64,000 bases of DNA from Cycas panzhihuaensis (taxonomy: Eukaryota > Cycadophyta), in NCBI GenBank assembly GCA_023213395.1, contig CM041465.1:203243741-203307740 (forward strand), written 5' to 3'. Under the pieces are notes generated by a model. The model had not been told where the DNA came from. It did no database searches and saw only the letters and a list, made by a program, of their open reading frames with translations. A program made the translations under genes and the position numbers. Shown one piece after another: positions 23,121 through 36,942 of this stretch (position 1 is the stretch's first letter; the number at the start of each line of letters is the position of its first letter).

Positions 23121-23689
23121 GTGGTAGATTGACCCTATCAAAATCCAAAAAATCAATAAGAGCATAATTTTTAAGTAGAAAACAAGTTGTAGAAAAGACC
23201 AAGAAAAGGTCAATAATAGGGTAAGATAAAGTGGCCAACATTACAAGTAGAAATTATTTAATTTGATTCACATTTGATTTGAATCATAGGTGCCTCAATA
23301 ATAGGTGGCCCTAGTACACAATAATATCTCAACAAGCAAATCATGATGACTAAAGTAAAATAAAGAGGGCTCAATATCTCAGACCAAAAAGGATAAATTT
23401 TAGGAAACTAGAAACTAGTCATAAGTTTATAACTTAGGAATAAATATTATTCCTAACCTGTTGTCTCTCGAATTTCTAAGATTCCACCTTTACCTCCTTA
23501 TAAACCATCTTTTAGTATAGCTGATTTTCCACCATGATTTTGGTCTCTTACCTATTCACAATTATTTTCCTTTTTTGGTTTATGATATCCTAAATCATTT
23601 TGGGTTTTAAATCTGGAAGTCCTCCACTAAGCCCTCCCAAAACAAATATCCCTTCATTGAGATTTTGATGTCTCAATTATGTCGAGACT
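23121..23689. other. Unassigned AT-rich spacer
   Basis: No reading frame or repeat recognised, apart from a slight pyrimidine bias towards the Gag relic that follows. Confidence 0.5.
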
Positions 23690-24450
23690 TCACCATTATT
23701 CATCCTAGTCATTATTCTAGATGTGCCTATCATTCCCCCTAGTTTATATAAATTTTATAAAAAATCCAATGAAGATCTTAGAAAGTACATTGATATTTTT
23801 CTCCATATTACATAAATTTGTTATGATATTATGCAAATGTGACTTTTACCACATACCATTTTTAGTGATACTATTATATATTATTATGTTAAACTCTCCT
23901 CTCATTCTATCATCAGTGTTGGGGAATTGTTATAGGAATTTCTTGATCATTTTGTACTTCCTAAGATAGGGAGAAATGGCCTTCAAACACTTTTCTTCTA
24001 TGAAAAAATCCCCTCACAAAATAAGTAATTAACACATAAAAAATTTTCAGAACTAATAAGTTATTGCATTATACCACTTCGAGATGTTACTCTTAAATAA
24101 TTACTTTTGTATAGTCTTTGTGGTATTGTGCATTTCAAAGTTCTATGTCTAAACCCTAACACCTATGTAAAAGCTAAATAGATGACTGAATAGTACAAAC
24201 ATATGCTTATTCAATATGGTCTTGTATTTGTTTTTTAAACTACTCTTATTCAGGCTATTCATCCTAATAACTCACACAATAATCATATCATGGTAAATAG
24301 TACACCTCATCCACTTTGTTATTAGCCTAATTATGAGATTATTCTACCTAGTCAACCAACTTCATCTCCTCCATTTCCTAAGTTAGTTGTTTTAGCCACT
24401 CAACTTAGTAACTCATCTAGGATTTGATAAATAAAAACAAGCCTTGTAAT
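23690..24450 (+). pseudogene. Gag relic, gypsy family F1, copy 1
   Basis: Plus-strand reading begins V-P-I-I-P-P-S-L-Y-K-F-Y, then N-E-D-L-R-K-Y-I-D-I-F-L. This aligns with the second relic at 61820-62900 (M-P-M-I-P-P-N-F, then N-E-D-P-K-K-H-I-D-V-F-L). Later segments also correspond, including a Pro- and Ser-rich tail near 24350-24400. Both show the N-terminal capsid pattern of plant gypsy Gag proteins. Stops and frameshifts are frequent and no zinc knuckle was found in this copy. Confidence 0.65.
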
Positions 24451-24616
24451 GTACCTATTCAAGATGTTCCTCATTGCCTTTCCCCTCATGAGTAGCATAT
24501 CAAAATAAGAGTTAAAGGAAGCTACCTCATTCAAACTAGTGAGAATTGATAGTTCATTACTTTACTTTAAAATAGGTAATCCTTACATCAAAATGCCTAT
24601 TTATATAATAATAAGT

Positions 24617-24790
24617 AGAAAAATAATGATTATCGATAAAATATTTATCGCGAATGACTTTAGTGAAGTATGACCCTAATTATGACATACCCTAATTAGT
24701 GAATCATAACCCTAATTAGAAAAATAATGATTATCAAGAAAATGTTTATCAAGAATGACTTTAGTAAAGTATAACCCTATAAAATTGAAA
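24617..24790. repeat. Tandem duplication, period about 101 bp
   Basis: AGAAAAATAATGATTATC begins at 24617 and again at 24718, followed in both by a similar AATGACTTTAGT segment. CCCTAATTA motifs are scattered in and around both units. Confidence 0.75.
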
Positions 24791-26900
24791 CCATAACCCT
24801 AATTAGGACTTAGAGATTTCTAAAACGTTATTTCCTAATAACACTAAATAACATGTTCATTTAATTCACTTATCAACTCCTTATTCATTAGTTATGAGGT
24901 ACAACTAATGGTTTAGTTAGAAAACTTTCAAAACTAGTGTAGTTCATTATAGGTTAGCCATCAACCTTTAGATAGTCCTTGGCAAGTGATTGGTTCTCAA
25001 TTGTTTATGCTTATTTCAAATCCATATGAGCTACCTTAAGTCCCACTTCAGATTTCCCATTAGCGTACCCCCACCTTCAACTAATATCCAAATTTTTAAA
25101 CCTCGAGAGCTTAATAAGTCTATTAGAAAGAAAACCATACTTAAATCCATTTAATAGAACATAAGTCCATAGAACTTTCAAATGTTTTTATAATTTAGAC
25201 TCATGATTAAGCAACCAAATAAAAAGTTAACTTTGATAATGATTCAAAAAATATGAAACCACCACTTATTATCTCCAACCCCTTGTACTTCTTAAGTTTT
25301 TAAATCCTTTACCTTTGCTAATGGAATTGAGCTTTGTCCTTCTATTCTATGGTTGATGATTAAGATGCATTTCATTAGGAATGTTGCTTTATGATTAAAG
25401 CCTTTGATGTTGTTAGGAGACCATTCATGGATCACATTGTGAGTCCTCCAATCACTTTTAAGGTAAAATTATTGAGGTCAATATTGAAGTTATTTATATA
25501 GCACTTGATTAAAATATCTTACTTGAATCTAGTTAGATTTAGGCCATGCTTGCTATTGCAGCCTCTCTCTTTAGAGAGATTTGATTCCTCAATGATAATT
25601 AGGTTAAATTTATTAAAATTTTAAATTTCCAATAAAATAAACTAATTAATGCTTTTAATTCATCCATTACCCCATTCGTTAACATTAATTTCAATCATCA
25701 AAATGAAATGGGAATTGATATTTATGGTATGATGCTCCTTATTTAAGAAGAAATTTGTTCCACTTCTCATTGCAAGGTTCTCACTATTAATACTTATACA
25801 TTTTCATCCCATCCTCTAATATTTTATTTGACATTCATCGATTCTTATGATTCAAACATTATTAATCTTCTATTATTGCTTAGTTGTGAGTTCTTTTGCT
25901 AAGTTTTTGCCTTCTTTATTGATTAGTCATCTTTTATTGATAATTTAGTCATCTTATACAATTTAGACTTATATTATGAATTGTCCACTCAATTCTTAGA
26001 AATTGATGAGCCCTTATAATCTAGTCTATCTTAATTTAGTGCCTCCAACTGATGTTTATTAAGAGTGACTTCCTATTCTTTGTGTTAAGAATGAAGAGAT
26101 GCTTAGCCTACCTATTACTCCTATTTTATTTGGTGATACTTCCTTTATAGTTATTGAATAAGCTACACCTTTATCAAAGGATCCTTCTAATAATTTATGT
26201 GATTCTTCTTTTAGCTTTGATTTATTTTATAAGGCATCAAATCTTACTAATGATTCATCTTTCGTTGAGTCTTTTGATTCAACCTTGATCTAATTGTATA
26301 AGGAGATCTTTACAGATAAAAGCCTCATTGATCATGTTTTCATTATATTACATGAACTTCTTATAGCTTTAAATTTTATTAGTAAGCTTCAGGATCACTA
26401 AGCTCCTCTAACTCAATTTTCAACTAACTTTCATTACTCATTTGATTTGGTAGTAGTTGAATACATTCCACTTTCCACTAATAATCAAACTCATATGTGT
26501 TCAAGTAGAATTGGGTGAAAACTATCTCCCCATATCCCTATATAATCTATTTATTTTCATATGTGTTATGTTATTATGGTTTCAATCCTATTATTACTAA
26601 TTGTCCCTTTATGCTAGTGCACTCATTGGTGGACTTCATTCCCATTGTCTATAGGCACCAGTTATGATAATTCCACTTTTTTACTTCCATCAAATTTCAT
26701 AAAACATTCAAAACTAAAATAAATTATGAAAATAAAAATCCTTATAAAAATATAAAAATATTCAATTTATAAAACCTACTGTATTTCAAATTAGTCAAAT
26801 CTACTTAAGCCTAATTAACATGCAAACAGGTTCCTTTAATGTAAATAGTAAACAATATTTTCATTTTTGCTTTGTTTTAAATAATTAGAGATTTGTTCTC

Positions 26901-26973
26901 TACTACAAAAACTTGTTATTTTTAGCAATTGCTTTTATGTCATTTAATGATATTACCCTTATAAAAGCAATTG
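26901..26973 (+). repeat. CACTA-like terminus with subterminal inverted repeats
   Basis: TACTACAAAAACTTG, then TTTTTAGCAATTGC, resembles the CACTACAAAAA...TTTTAGC end of plant CACTA elements, with the first C changed to T. A perfect 13-bp inverted repeat (CAATTGCTTTTAT at 26926-26938, complement at 26961-26973) and a further GATTGCTTTTC fit subterminal repeats. No second end was identified. Confidence 0.35.
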
Positions 26974-28549
26974 ATTATTTTCAAGGATTGCTTTTCTTAT
27001 GCTATTGTTAGGCATATAGATAATAGTGATTTGATAATTCATATAAATGTCCCTCATGGTTCTTCTCAACACACATATTATGATCACTGTCATAGAAGAT
27101 GTCATCAATAAAATTATGCATCCTTAACCTATTATAACTTTTTCTTCGTGCCCAGTGGTAGGCTTTCATCTCAATTTTTATAAGTTGAGTTATAGAATAC
27201 TACCTCTATTCATCTTCCCATCACTTCTCCTTTTAGATAAGACCTACTGCTCAATATAATAAACCAACGATATAGGGATTTCACTCATGTGTTAGGATAT
27301 TTGCATGCTTACACTTTTCAACTTTGAAGGCCTCATGGCACCTTGCACACTATCAAATTTAACACCTTTGCATTTGTATCCCAACCATAAGATTAGTTAC
27401 ATTATTGCACATCCTAAAATCCTTCAACACTGGCCTTTGTAATCCTCTACCTGATTGTCTAGCCTTTAAATTACTAGAGGCATGTTATATTTGTCTCTTT
27501 TGAACATTATCTTTATAGCTCTTTCCTACTTTCCATGCAACATTGATTTATATACCTCATACATTAAGCTTTGCTCCTTTACTTTAATCTATTTTATCAT
27601 AGAACATCTTTGTGTGACTTTTATACTGCTCTTACTAGCTTTTATCATTACTTCCTACCTTTTGTAGTAATTGATGATTGTTGATGTATCAATTCAAACA
27701 TCATTATAATCATGATTTTTTTTATTTTGGACCCATTCTCGATCCCTAGCATTTTCCATTCACTTTAGAGTTAATATGATTAGAAGCATACCTAAATTTT
27801 TCTTTTCTTAGGTTTACTTGATTCTCCCCTTTAAAGTTTAGCTCATTCACCACTATAGATACCATATCTTAACACCCTACCTAAGTTCCATCCTATCGAC
27901 TGAGTGCTAAAAAATCCTCTAATACCTAGAGCCCAAGCCCCCCCTCATGATCCATAGTTAAAGCATGAGGATTGACTAGCCACCATCATGGAGAACTCAT
28001 CACTTTCTATATCATTGTGCCATTTGCATGTTTTACTAGTGAAAGTTGAGGGTTAACCTTATTTAATCTTCTTAGAGTTCTCCACACCCATTTGGTATTT
28101 AGATCCATGAGTATTATTTGTTAAGTGTAATAGTGACTACATCAGTACTATGAGAGGTTATTTCCTCTATAATAGAGGAGATAAAACCACCCTGTATTAT
28201 CTCATAAGTGAATTATAAGGATACAAGTAGAAGTTCACTTTAGTCAAAGACTATTGAATACAATTAAATATTATCACTTCTTCATTAGCAAAGTTGGGTT
28301 CCCCTTTAATCAACGAGGAAATAGATCTTCTTTATTTACTTTGCTAAGGATTTTTTCTATTTAAATTTTCTCTATAACCTTGTTTTATTCAATGTTTATA
28401 TCAGTTATGTCTACTACTTTTAAATCAGGTTAGGTATATAATCTATATCTTTCTGATGTTTGAACTCTCTCCCCTAAATCCTATATAATATATTATCATG
28501 GAGGCCAATAAGAACCATCAAACTAGTTAGCCTAGATAAGCTCGTTTCA

Positions 28550-28600
28550 ACCCCCCCCCCCCCCCCCCCCCCCTCTCTCTCTCTCTCACACACACACACT
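28550..28600. repeat. Compound microsatellite C(n), (CT)n, (CA)n
   Basis: About 23 C residues (28551-28573) followed by CT and then CA dinucleotides. Confidence 0.97.
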
Positions 28601-29524
28601 TCTTATTTCTCAAATAGTCACCTAGGAGTGTAATGTTCATTTAGTCTCCCTCTTTCCTAAAGGATCCTCTATAATTTTTTATTATGTTGTCAAGGTAGAT
28701 TGGAAAATACCCTTGTGCCCAAATTCGTTTATCATTTGCATTAACCTAATTTAATAAAATTTCTTAGAACCCCTAGGACTCTTTTATTTTCTTTTAGCCT
28801 ATTTCGTATCCAATTTGCTTGAGTCATGTCATATCAAATCACTTGAGTCAATTGAGTCTTAATAAATCATATTGAATCATCATTTAGTTATAAAGAAAAT
28901 ACAAAAATATGGAGCCAACTCCATTCTTATATTAAATTGAGTCAAATAACATATCGTCAAAGGGCTCACGATACTATTGAGTCCAACTTGAGAGACTCCC
29001 ATTACTTATGTAGTTGCTGAGTTAGCATCACTCTAGTTTGCTTGTGTATACATTAAGATGGCCTTATCTCCTAATCCATTTCCTAGGGAGTCTCTCACCC
29101 TTTTCATCAATGTTTCATCTTCATAAGCATTAATCATTTTCATCTATAGTAATAATGACCCCCTTTTTTTAATACTTCTCTATTATTTTAGTTTTCAGTA
29201 GCATATGTTTTCTATTCAATTATAGTAGTTCACTTTTTTTATGTGGATATCTTTTTTACTTTACTTTTAGGTAGTATCACTTCCATTCTAGCCTTTACAA
29301 TAAATCTCATCTTTAAGTCAATTCTAGTGGTACATATTTATAGTGGTAAACCTTTACATCCACTTTTAGCTACACCTTGATAGCTAATATTTCTAACTTC
29401 AAGAGCCTTAAGTTTTGGCTATAATCTTCTAATGATGTATCTTCTTTTGTGTTGATTCCAATGATATATTTTAGTAGCTGATATCTTTTTCTACTCTAAT
29501 TATGGTAAAATCTATGACCCAAGT

Positions 29525-29815
29525 TTTATAGGGCATTTAAAGTACATAAAAGAATTAGTGAAGTAGCATATCAATTCAAGCTTCCATAAGGCCAAATACA
29601 TAACACATTTTATATATCATGCTTTAAGAAGAAAATTAGGGATAATGTTATACCTTGATCAACCTACTTGGAATTAGATGAACAAGGATCCTTGGTCACA
29701 CAATTGGAAGAAATCACTAACATCATAATAAAGCACAACAAATATTTCGTAAAGTGGAAGGATATAGAAACTGAAAATGTGACATAGGAAAATAAAGACT
29801 AGTGATAACAAAACT
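29525..29815 (+). pseudogene. C-terminal end of gypsy integrase with chromodomain-like region
   Basis: Plus-strand reading gives an F-K-V-H-K-R-I-S-E-V-A-Y-Q-F-K-L-P segment, then a decayed I-H-N-x-F-Y-I-S-C-F-K-K-K, the usual post-integrase tail of chromovirus-type gypsy elements. About 50 residues later comes Y-F-V-K-W-K-D, then E-N-V-T-W-E, the core of a chromodomain. Chromodomains steer integration to heterochromatin. Only two or three stops interrupt this short piece. The integrase core expected upstream is not readable. Confidence 0.75.
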
Positions 29816-29849
29816 TACAAGTTTCAATGCTTTGAGGGTAAAACATATT

Positions 29850-29885
29850 TTAATGGCAGGGGTTTGTTATGTTTTTTAAATTGTG
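29850..29885 (+). other. Possible polypurine tract and LTR start after the chromodomain relic
   Basis: GGCAGGGG followed closely by TGTTATG, just 3' of the chromodomain reading, is the position expected for a plus-strand PPT and 3' LTR start. No matching second LTR was found in the window. Confidence 0.35.
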
Positions 29886-31463
29886 ATGACTAACTTAGGG
29901 TCTACCTAATACACTTTTTTATTTAAAATCTTGGCATAAGGAGTAAAACACATCTTTTTAGATGAATTATTTTCTTTAGTTGTGTCTATAGACAACATAT
30001 CAAGAGGTCCCATTACCTTAAAGAGGGCATTGTCATAAGATATTCTCTTTGTATCTACTTTATTTTCATAGTTTTTATTCATTTATTAGCAATTTTAGTT
30101 TGTTCAATATTTTCTTCAATTTATTATATGTGATTTGCACTATTGACCCCTACTATTTATAACATAATGGAATTAGAACATGGATTCTATTTATTAAAAA
30201 GTTATAATTGAAGCATTAATATGTGTTAATTATTGAATTACAATTGTCAAATAATAAGATGAAGATCAACAATTGGAACTAGAATATGAAACGGGAACTA
30301 AGGTTACTTAGTGTTGATATCAATTATATCAATTAATGAATTGAAGCTAAAATACAGGTACATGCTAATTATTAAACCATCTGGTAGAAACCTATCATTA
30401 TCATAAGAAATGGATTCATAATTACTATTAAGGACATTTGGTTAAAATAATATTTTTCATAAGATGTGCTACTAAAACCAGTGCAAAGAAAAAGAAGTTC
30501 ACTACCAATAAGTGTTATAATAGGTATGTTGTTAGAATAAGCATATAGTAACTACACTATTGAATGTGGAGTAGAGAATTAAAGAAGAAATTATGAGTCA
30601 AAACATGAGAAGTGAAACCATGTTATTAAATTTGTTGAAACCAAAATGGAGAAAGTGATTGCTTCAAAAGTTCTGCTAAAAATTAGATGAACTAATGTGC
30701 CTAAACTAGGATAACAATGAAGCATAGTATTGCTTAAATATTATGCTTTAGCTCTAGCAATAAGCTCTAAATACTTGTTTATAATGAGCCTTCTCACTGG
30801 TTATATTTATTACTTTAAATTGCCATAAGGTAATAATTTACTTATCATTCTTATGAGGAGGCAGATTTTATATTTACTTGAAAATATAAGACATGCCCGT
30901 ACCCATTAATTCATTTTTATTATATATGAGACATGAGGTTAGGACTTATCCAACCCATTATTACCCAAATATATTTTTGTTATTTCACATATGCATTATG
31001 TTTATTGGTATTGGATGGACATTTTAATAACTTTATACTCCACTCTGAATGCTAGCAACCACATCAATGATATATCATCAATCGATAGTAACATATAATC
31101 TCAAAAAAACACAATTCCATACTTCAAATTACCCTTCCAGTCCATGTTACTCATATTGCCTTGATTTTGATGTTGATTATTTTCACATCACTTTGAAATG
31201 GATTCTACTTCACTTGGTTCATGCATGTCAACTAGTTCTTTTCTAAATTACTTACAAATGGAACCTTCCTTACTTTATTCATGCATCTAAATTGATTCCT
31301 TGCTTGGTTTATATATCTCAATTGGTTCTTCTCTAATTTTCCCATAACTATATTCTACAATGTCAAACTTTTGATATTTGTCCCTAACTCTTGTGAAGGA
31401 CTCATAAATGTGTTTATCCTAACACTAATCTTGCTACTCTTGAATCATTTTACTAAAGTTTAT

Positions 31464-31482
31464 GGGGGGGAGGGGGGGGGGG
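31464..31482 (+). repeat. G-tract
   Basis: Seven G, one A, then about eleven G; a candidate for quadruplex folding. Confidence 0.85.
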
Positions 31483-32366
31483 AATGCTTAAGAAGCATTT
31501 CTAAGAATATTTTTTGAGTGTGATGGTGTAAAGTAGAAAACCACTCTAAGGAGCCTCACCATCCAAATATAACTAAAAAATCTAATCAAAATTTCCTTTT
31601 AATGTTTGAGGTGTGAAAGTAAAATGTGCTTTCAATTATATCCAACCATTCTATAGTTCAAACCTTCTTTCCCCAAGTAAAAACTAGAGTATCTATGTTA
31701 AATATAAATATTTATGAAAATTTTACAAAACTAATTAGTTAACAAGAAAGAGTTTACCAATTTTTCTTAAAAAGTTACTAAAAATTTATAGAAAATTTGC
31801 AACAAAATAGGCCTTTATTATCAAAATTAGAATAACTTATATTCTAACTATAAAAACTAAATCGAATACTCTTTTATAGAAATATAAAAATAACATGCTT
31901 TGAATAAATTTAGTTTGAGGTGATTTAAAAACCTATAGCATATGTAACAACCTCTTGAAGTCAATCAAAATTTAAGGTTTTTGTAGACATTAGCAATACC
32001 TATTACTAATATGCTAATAACTTTCAATTTTAATACCTAATTTAGCTTAGACCACTTCTAATAAAATGTAGACTTCAAAGCACACCTAGTTTAAAAAAGA
32101 TTTAATGTTAATCAAATAATTACAACCCTATGTGATCAAGTAAATTTGTAATAGTAAAATTTCAACCATACAATGAGCAATAGATAATAGGCCAAGATTA
32201 AAACCTCATAGATTTTATAATTTTACTCCAAAACTTGTAGTATAGCCACTTAAAATTTATGGCATGAGTTTATTCATCTCAAATTTATAGTTGATTTATC
32301 TAGATTTAATTATTTATACCCTTGGAATTGTAAATATTTAATAAAAATCTAATTATCCAAAACCAT

Positions 32367-32378
32367 ATTTTGATACCA
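32367..32378 (-). promoter_or_regulatory. Weak candidate primer binding site
   Basis: The minus strand reads TGGTATCAAAAT, sharing the first 8 bases of the plant initiator-Met site. No LTR pair supports it. Confidence 0.2.
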
Positions 32379-33791
32379 CTTACTACAATTTGAAGGGAAC
32401 AATAATGCAAATTACATAGAAAAAATTAAAGAAGAAAATGCTAAATAGACTAAAATTACTAATAAATAAATGGAATTTATGAAAAGAAAATAGATGCAAG
32501 GAGAATATCCTGCGATATTATCATCTTCAAGGTGAGGGGACCTCTCAATCTACTGCATGCAAACACCACTACAGAAAATAATTCACCTAAAAAACATGTC
32601 TTTTACTCCTTATGCCAAGCCTTTAGATAAAGAAGTGTATTGGGAGGACCCCAAGTTGATTGCCCCAGTTCAAGGAACATAACACATTGTTGGGTCCTAA
32701 TTTTATATTTTCCAAATTTGGTCACCCTCATTTGAAAACCCTCTTTTTATCTTAATTCATGGTTTATAAAACTTTAATTATGATATAATTCATTATAGTT
32801 TAGATTTATGACTCATCACCATAGGCATATCCTTTTCTCAATATTTGATTAATTTGACCAATAGATTAACAACTCCAAATCAACTTTGTTGTCTTTTGTC
32901 TAATACCAAAGTACTTAACAATCTTTGACTTTAGCATTAAAGAGTCAACTTGCTTTAGAAGGTGATAGCTAGCTTCCAACTTTACACACACTTCTAATAA
33001 GTCCAAATTATTTTAGTATTGACAAAGACAATACAAATAGGTTAGAGGTTCCATGTTTCAAAGTTTTAAATATATCTTAAAGATTTAATGGTGAATAGGC
33101 TTAGTATTTCATTCATTTTAGACATCCCAAGCTTCTTTAGATTATAATACCAAGTTTATACCATTAGTAATTTTAGATCCTTTTGGCATTCATATGGCTA
33201 GTGCATGTGTTCAAAGATTAGATGTAATAAAGCCTTTAATAGTGTTTTGACATGGGTACTTGACTTTCATTATTTCAAGGGTAAGGGTCATTATTTAATT
33301 CTATCTTTACTTTAATAGTTTTAGATGTTTCCAACATTGCCAAACCTAATTCAAACGATCCAATGGTAGTATTAAAGACTATTCTATATTTTTAGCTTTC
33401 GAGTTCATTAAGGATTTTTAGAGATTCTCAGTGTGGACATCTTTAGCCTTCACCAGACTTTAATTCCTAAGAGGCATACATTGATACATGTGCATGCTAT
33501 TATATATTTTATACTCTCTTCTAAGGTATTTTCATGTATTTTTAGGCCTTCAATGCTTCTTAGTGTAGTCTCTTAATTTATGCAACTTTAATTTATGTTC
33601 TTTTTATTTATTTAAGGCTATTTACACCATGTATTTGGGGTTTACCCCTCTTCAATATTTGGCTCTAAGCTACCTCTTATGTTCATATGATGAGGAATTC
33701 AAGTTGCTAAGTGATTAAGAGCTAAAGGATGGTCATCCACTTCCCAACAGATGCATGACTAGTGGTCAATTAATCTACCAATTGCCCAAAA

Positions 33792-33794
<3 letters not shown>

Positions 33795-33872
<78 letters not shown>
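33795..33872. repeat. (TA)n microsatellite, about 39 units
   Basis: Uninterrupted TA dinucleotides. Confidence 0.98.
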
Positions 33873-33878
<6 letters not shown>

Positions 33879-35982
33879 TATATGGGTTTTATGAAAATGT
33901 GATCTCCTACTAGATTTGACCTAAGGCTCTAGTGATTCTTTTTTCCTTCAAGTAATTTTCAAAGGCTAATCTAACGAGGTGTCAACATTTGGTAATGTAC
34001 CCTAATTACGCTATGTTTGCTAGCATATCATATTTACTTCACATGAGAGGAGAGAGAAAGCATATATGATGAATGAGGACATATAACATAGAATGCATGA
34101 GAAGGATGTGGAGAATTGGAACTATGAGGACTAACATATGCTAGCATCAATGATTAGAGTGCCTTTAAGCATATCATGTTTCTTTCATATAAAAAGAAAA
34201 TTAGTATCTATGTTAATATGGGATTGATAAACTATGTTTAATATTTAATTAATTATATTTGCATCTAACCCTCTCTAATATCGTGTCTCCCTTATATTGT
34301 TACAAATGTATAACATCCTTTAGATCTATTACATTATCTTTAGATTACATGGGAATTCTAACTTTTCTTTGTATTTATTCCTGTTCCTCTTGTCATGCTG
34401 TCTAAAACTGCCAGCACCTTAGTATTAATTCAAGATAAGGCAAGCCTTTGATTTCTAAGTTATTGTTGGTATACTATCAAAGAGGATGGAAACTAAATGT
34501 ATTGCCTTTTGTTGCATATCATGGCTAACACCATTCATACGATCTCAATTAATATTAAGTTCAACATAGGAGTTGCCTTCTTTACTTGGGGGATCATAAG
34601 AAATGACTATTATATCGTGGATGCCTAACAAGCCACCAAAGTGCATGCTTGTTATTCAAATATTTTCTTCTTTTTGACATCATTCCCATTAAACCAATAA
34701 TGTATGAGTCAAACATCATAATTGATCGGTTTCCTCCTAACCTACATGTGAATGCCCTTAGCACATTAGAACCCAAAAAGGCATTGCAAGCTTATCATTT
34801 CCTATTTTACTAATAATAATATCCACTTTCATTATTTCTCTTCTCTTGTCTTATCATTGTTGAAGAATTTAATGTTTGCTAGGATTATAACTTTGAGTTA
34901 TGAGCCTCCTCATTTATGAGTTGCACACTAGGATTTATTATTATTATTATGATGGAATGATGAGTTACTAAGGGTTATTCAACATTCCACACAAGTGTCA
35001 CTTTAGGTGATTGTAAATGTCCCTTTATAGTTGTTTATGTGCATGTTGATTATACATGAAAATTTTTAATTAGAATAAGAATGACATGAATTAAATGGAT
35101 TTCAAAAACCCTTTTTTTTAGTGTATTTTATATTTATCCATCTTAGTTAGATCCTAGTTTGAATTTCAACATGGTATTATCACATGTTAGGTGCATGTTT
35201 ACATAAGATTAAGTGCATGTTTGTATAGAATTAGGATTTGTTATGAACTATTTAGAATCTAGTTTTTAGTGGGTTATGTTCATAGGAGCAAATTACTATT
35301 GAATTTTAGTTTAGTTTAAGATCAAATGAGGAATTTTTATGAACACTTAAGGCTTAAACTATAGTTTTTCTAGTCTATTCATGTTTAAAATTCCAATTAT
35401 TCTTCATTGCATATTATATACATGTTGTAAGACTTAAGTGTTGTAGGTCTGCATGCAATTACAATAATAGTGGTAGTATTTATGGTGTAGAGATGCTTAC
35501 CTAAAGGTCTATTTTCAAACACAAACTTCTAAAAACTATTGAGCAAACATAAATAATTATTATCTTCAAAGGGGAGACATTGTAGAATATATTGAAGATA
35601 CCTATTCATATTCAATTGCTTTTCAAAGTCCTTTGAAACCCTTCCAGAACACATGAAATCAACATGTAGAAACCCACTTGAAAACACATATGTAAACCAT
35701 TAAAACACATGTAGATACTACAATAAATAAAATAAAATAATACTACATGGAAAACTCATTCAATATGTAGATAGATTTTTTGTGGGTAGACTTGAGCTAA
35801 AAAAATAGACATTATTGCAAGTGTTTTTAAAGGTGAAGCAAGGTTAAAGAGGTAATAAGTATTTAAGCTAAATGAGTAATTTAAATTAGATATTAAACCC
35901 TATTTGAAAGAGGCCATTAGAGTAACACCCCTTACAAATAAAAATCAAGGAAAAAAATATCCTGTGACGTTTTTGAAAAAAG

Positions 35983-36001
35983 AAAAAAAAAAAAAAAAAA
36001 A
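35983..36001 (+). repeat. A-run
   Basis: About 18 consecutive A residues after a short AAAAAAGA stretch; no retroposon body recognised upstream. Confidence 0.8.
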
Positions 36002-36942
36002 GAGTATGTTCAATGTGTTGAGTTATTGTCCATTGAAGAAGAAATGGTAGTTGCCATTAGAGGTTATTATTGAGAAAAAATTAGGGGATGAACACCATAA
36101 AGTATACACCATTGTTAGGTGAAAACATTGATTAAATGCCATTAAACAACCATAGTAAGGAAATCCATCCACCAAGAGATTACACGCAAATGCCTTAAAA
36201 ATCTTACCATGAGCTAGGAAGGAGTGGAGCAAGTTTGAATGTAAATATTAAACACCAAGTAAAGCATAAGAGCAAACACGCAAATGCATCATGTTCACAT
36301 GCATTGGTGTAGAAGGATGAATAGTTAATAAAGTAAGAAATGGCATGTAAATACATCAAAATCCATGCAAAAACACTACAAATATAAGATACATATGTTG
36401 TCACCAATGAGATTTAATCCAATCAATAAGAAAGGAGGCAAAAGAATCAATCAAAATGCCTAAAAATTTGAGAAATATAAGAGGTAACAAATATTCTATA
36501 GAATATTAAATTTTAAAATATTGGATTGAAGTTATTTTCTAATTTCTACTGTTCTTGATACATTAAAGTGATTTCCATAAAATTTGAAATCCACAGTGAA
36601 ACCCCCTACATCTCACCCCTTAATCACATGGAGCATGAAGTGCTAAGTCAATTTCTAGCTTACCTGGCATTCATTTTTTGAAATTGAATCAACTACACCA
36701 CTCTATTTTTCAAGTAGTTTCATTCTACAGTGATCTCTTAGACCACTTATATACCTTTTGTTGAAAAAATTTGTAAAATATATATTTTTGACTTAATTCT
36801 AACTACTTGTGAGTAGATCAAGGAAGTGAAATGGTACATTTTAGCTATCTACATAACAATTAAAGAGTTTGAGCAACATATTTAGCTTATTTATGTACCT
36901 TTTTTCACTATTTTTTAGTTCTTTTTTATGTGATATTATAAA

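Larger units (their letters stand above)
24791..29520 (+). other. Heavily decayed sequence, possible pol of family F1
   Basis: No clear protease, RT, RNase H or integrase motif could be read on either strand. Its place between a Gag relic and a chromodomain-like pol end of the same orientation suggests eroded gypsy pol, but the sequence does not show it directly. The stretch includes a CACTA-like terminus near 26901 and a C-run microsatellite near 28551. Confidence 0.35.
29886..36942. other. Seven kb of AT-rich sequence without recognised genes
   Basis: Open frames here are short and have no domain. Visible items are a G-tract (31464-31482), a possible minus-strand primer binding site (32367-32378), a CACTACAGAAAAT motif at 32567, a TA microsatellite (33795-33872), a purine tract AAAGGGGAGA near 35568 and an A-run near 35983-36001. 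Confidence 0.6.

Noticed and set aside
27650-27670. Partner end for the CACTA-like terminus at 26901
   Set aside because: Only about nine bases (ACTACAAAA on the minus strand) match, and the flanking triplets do not agree.
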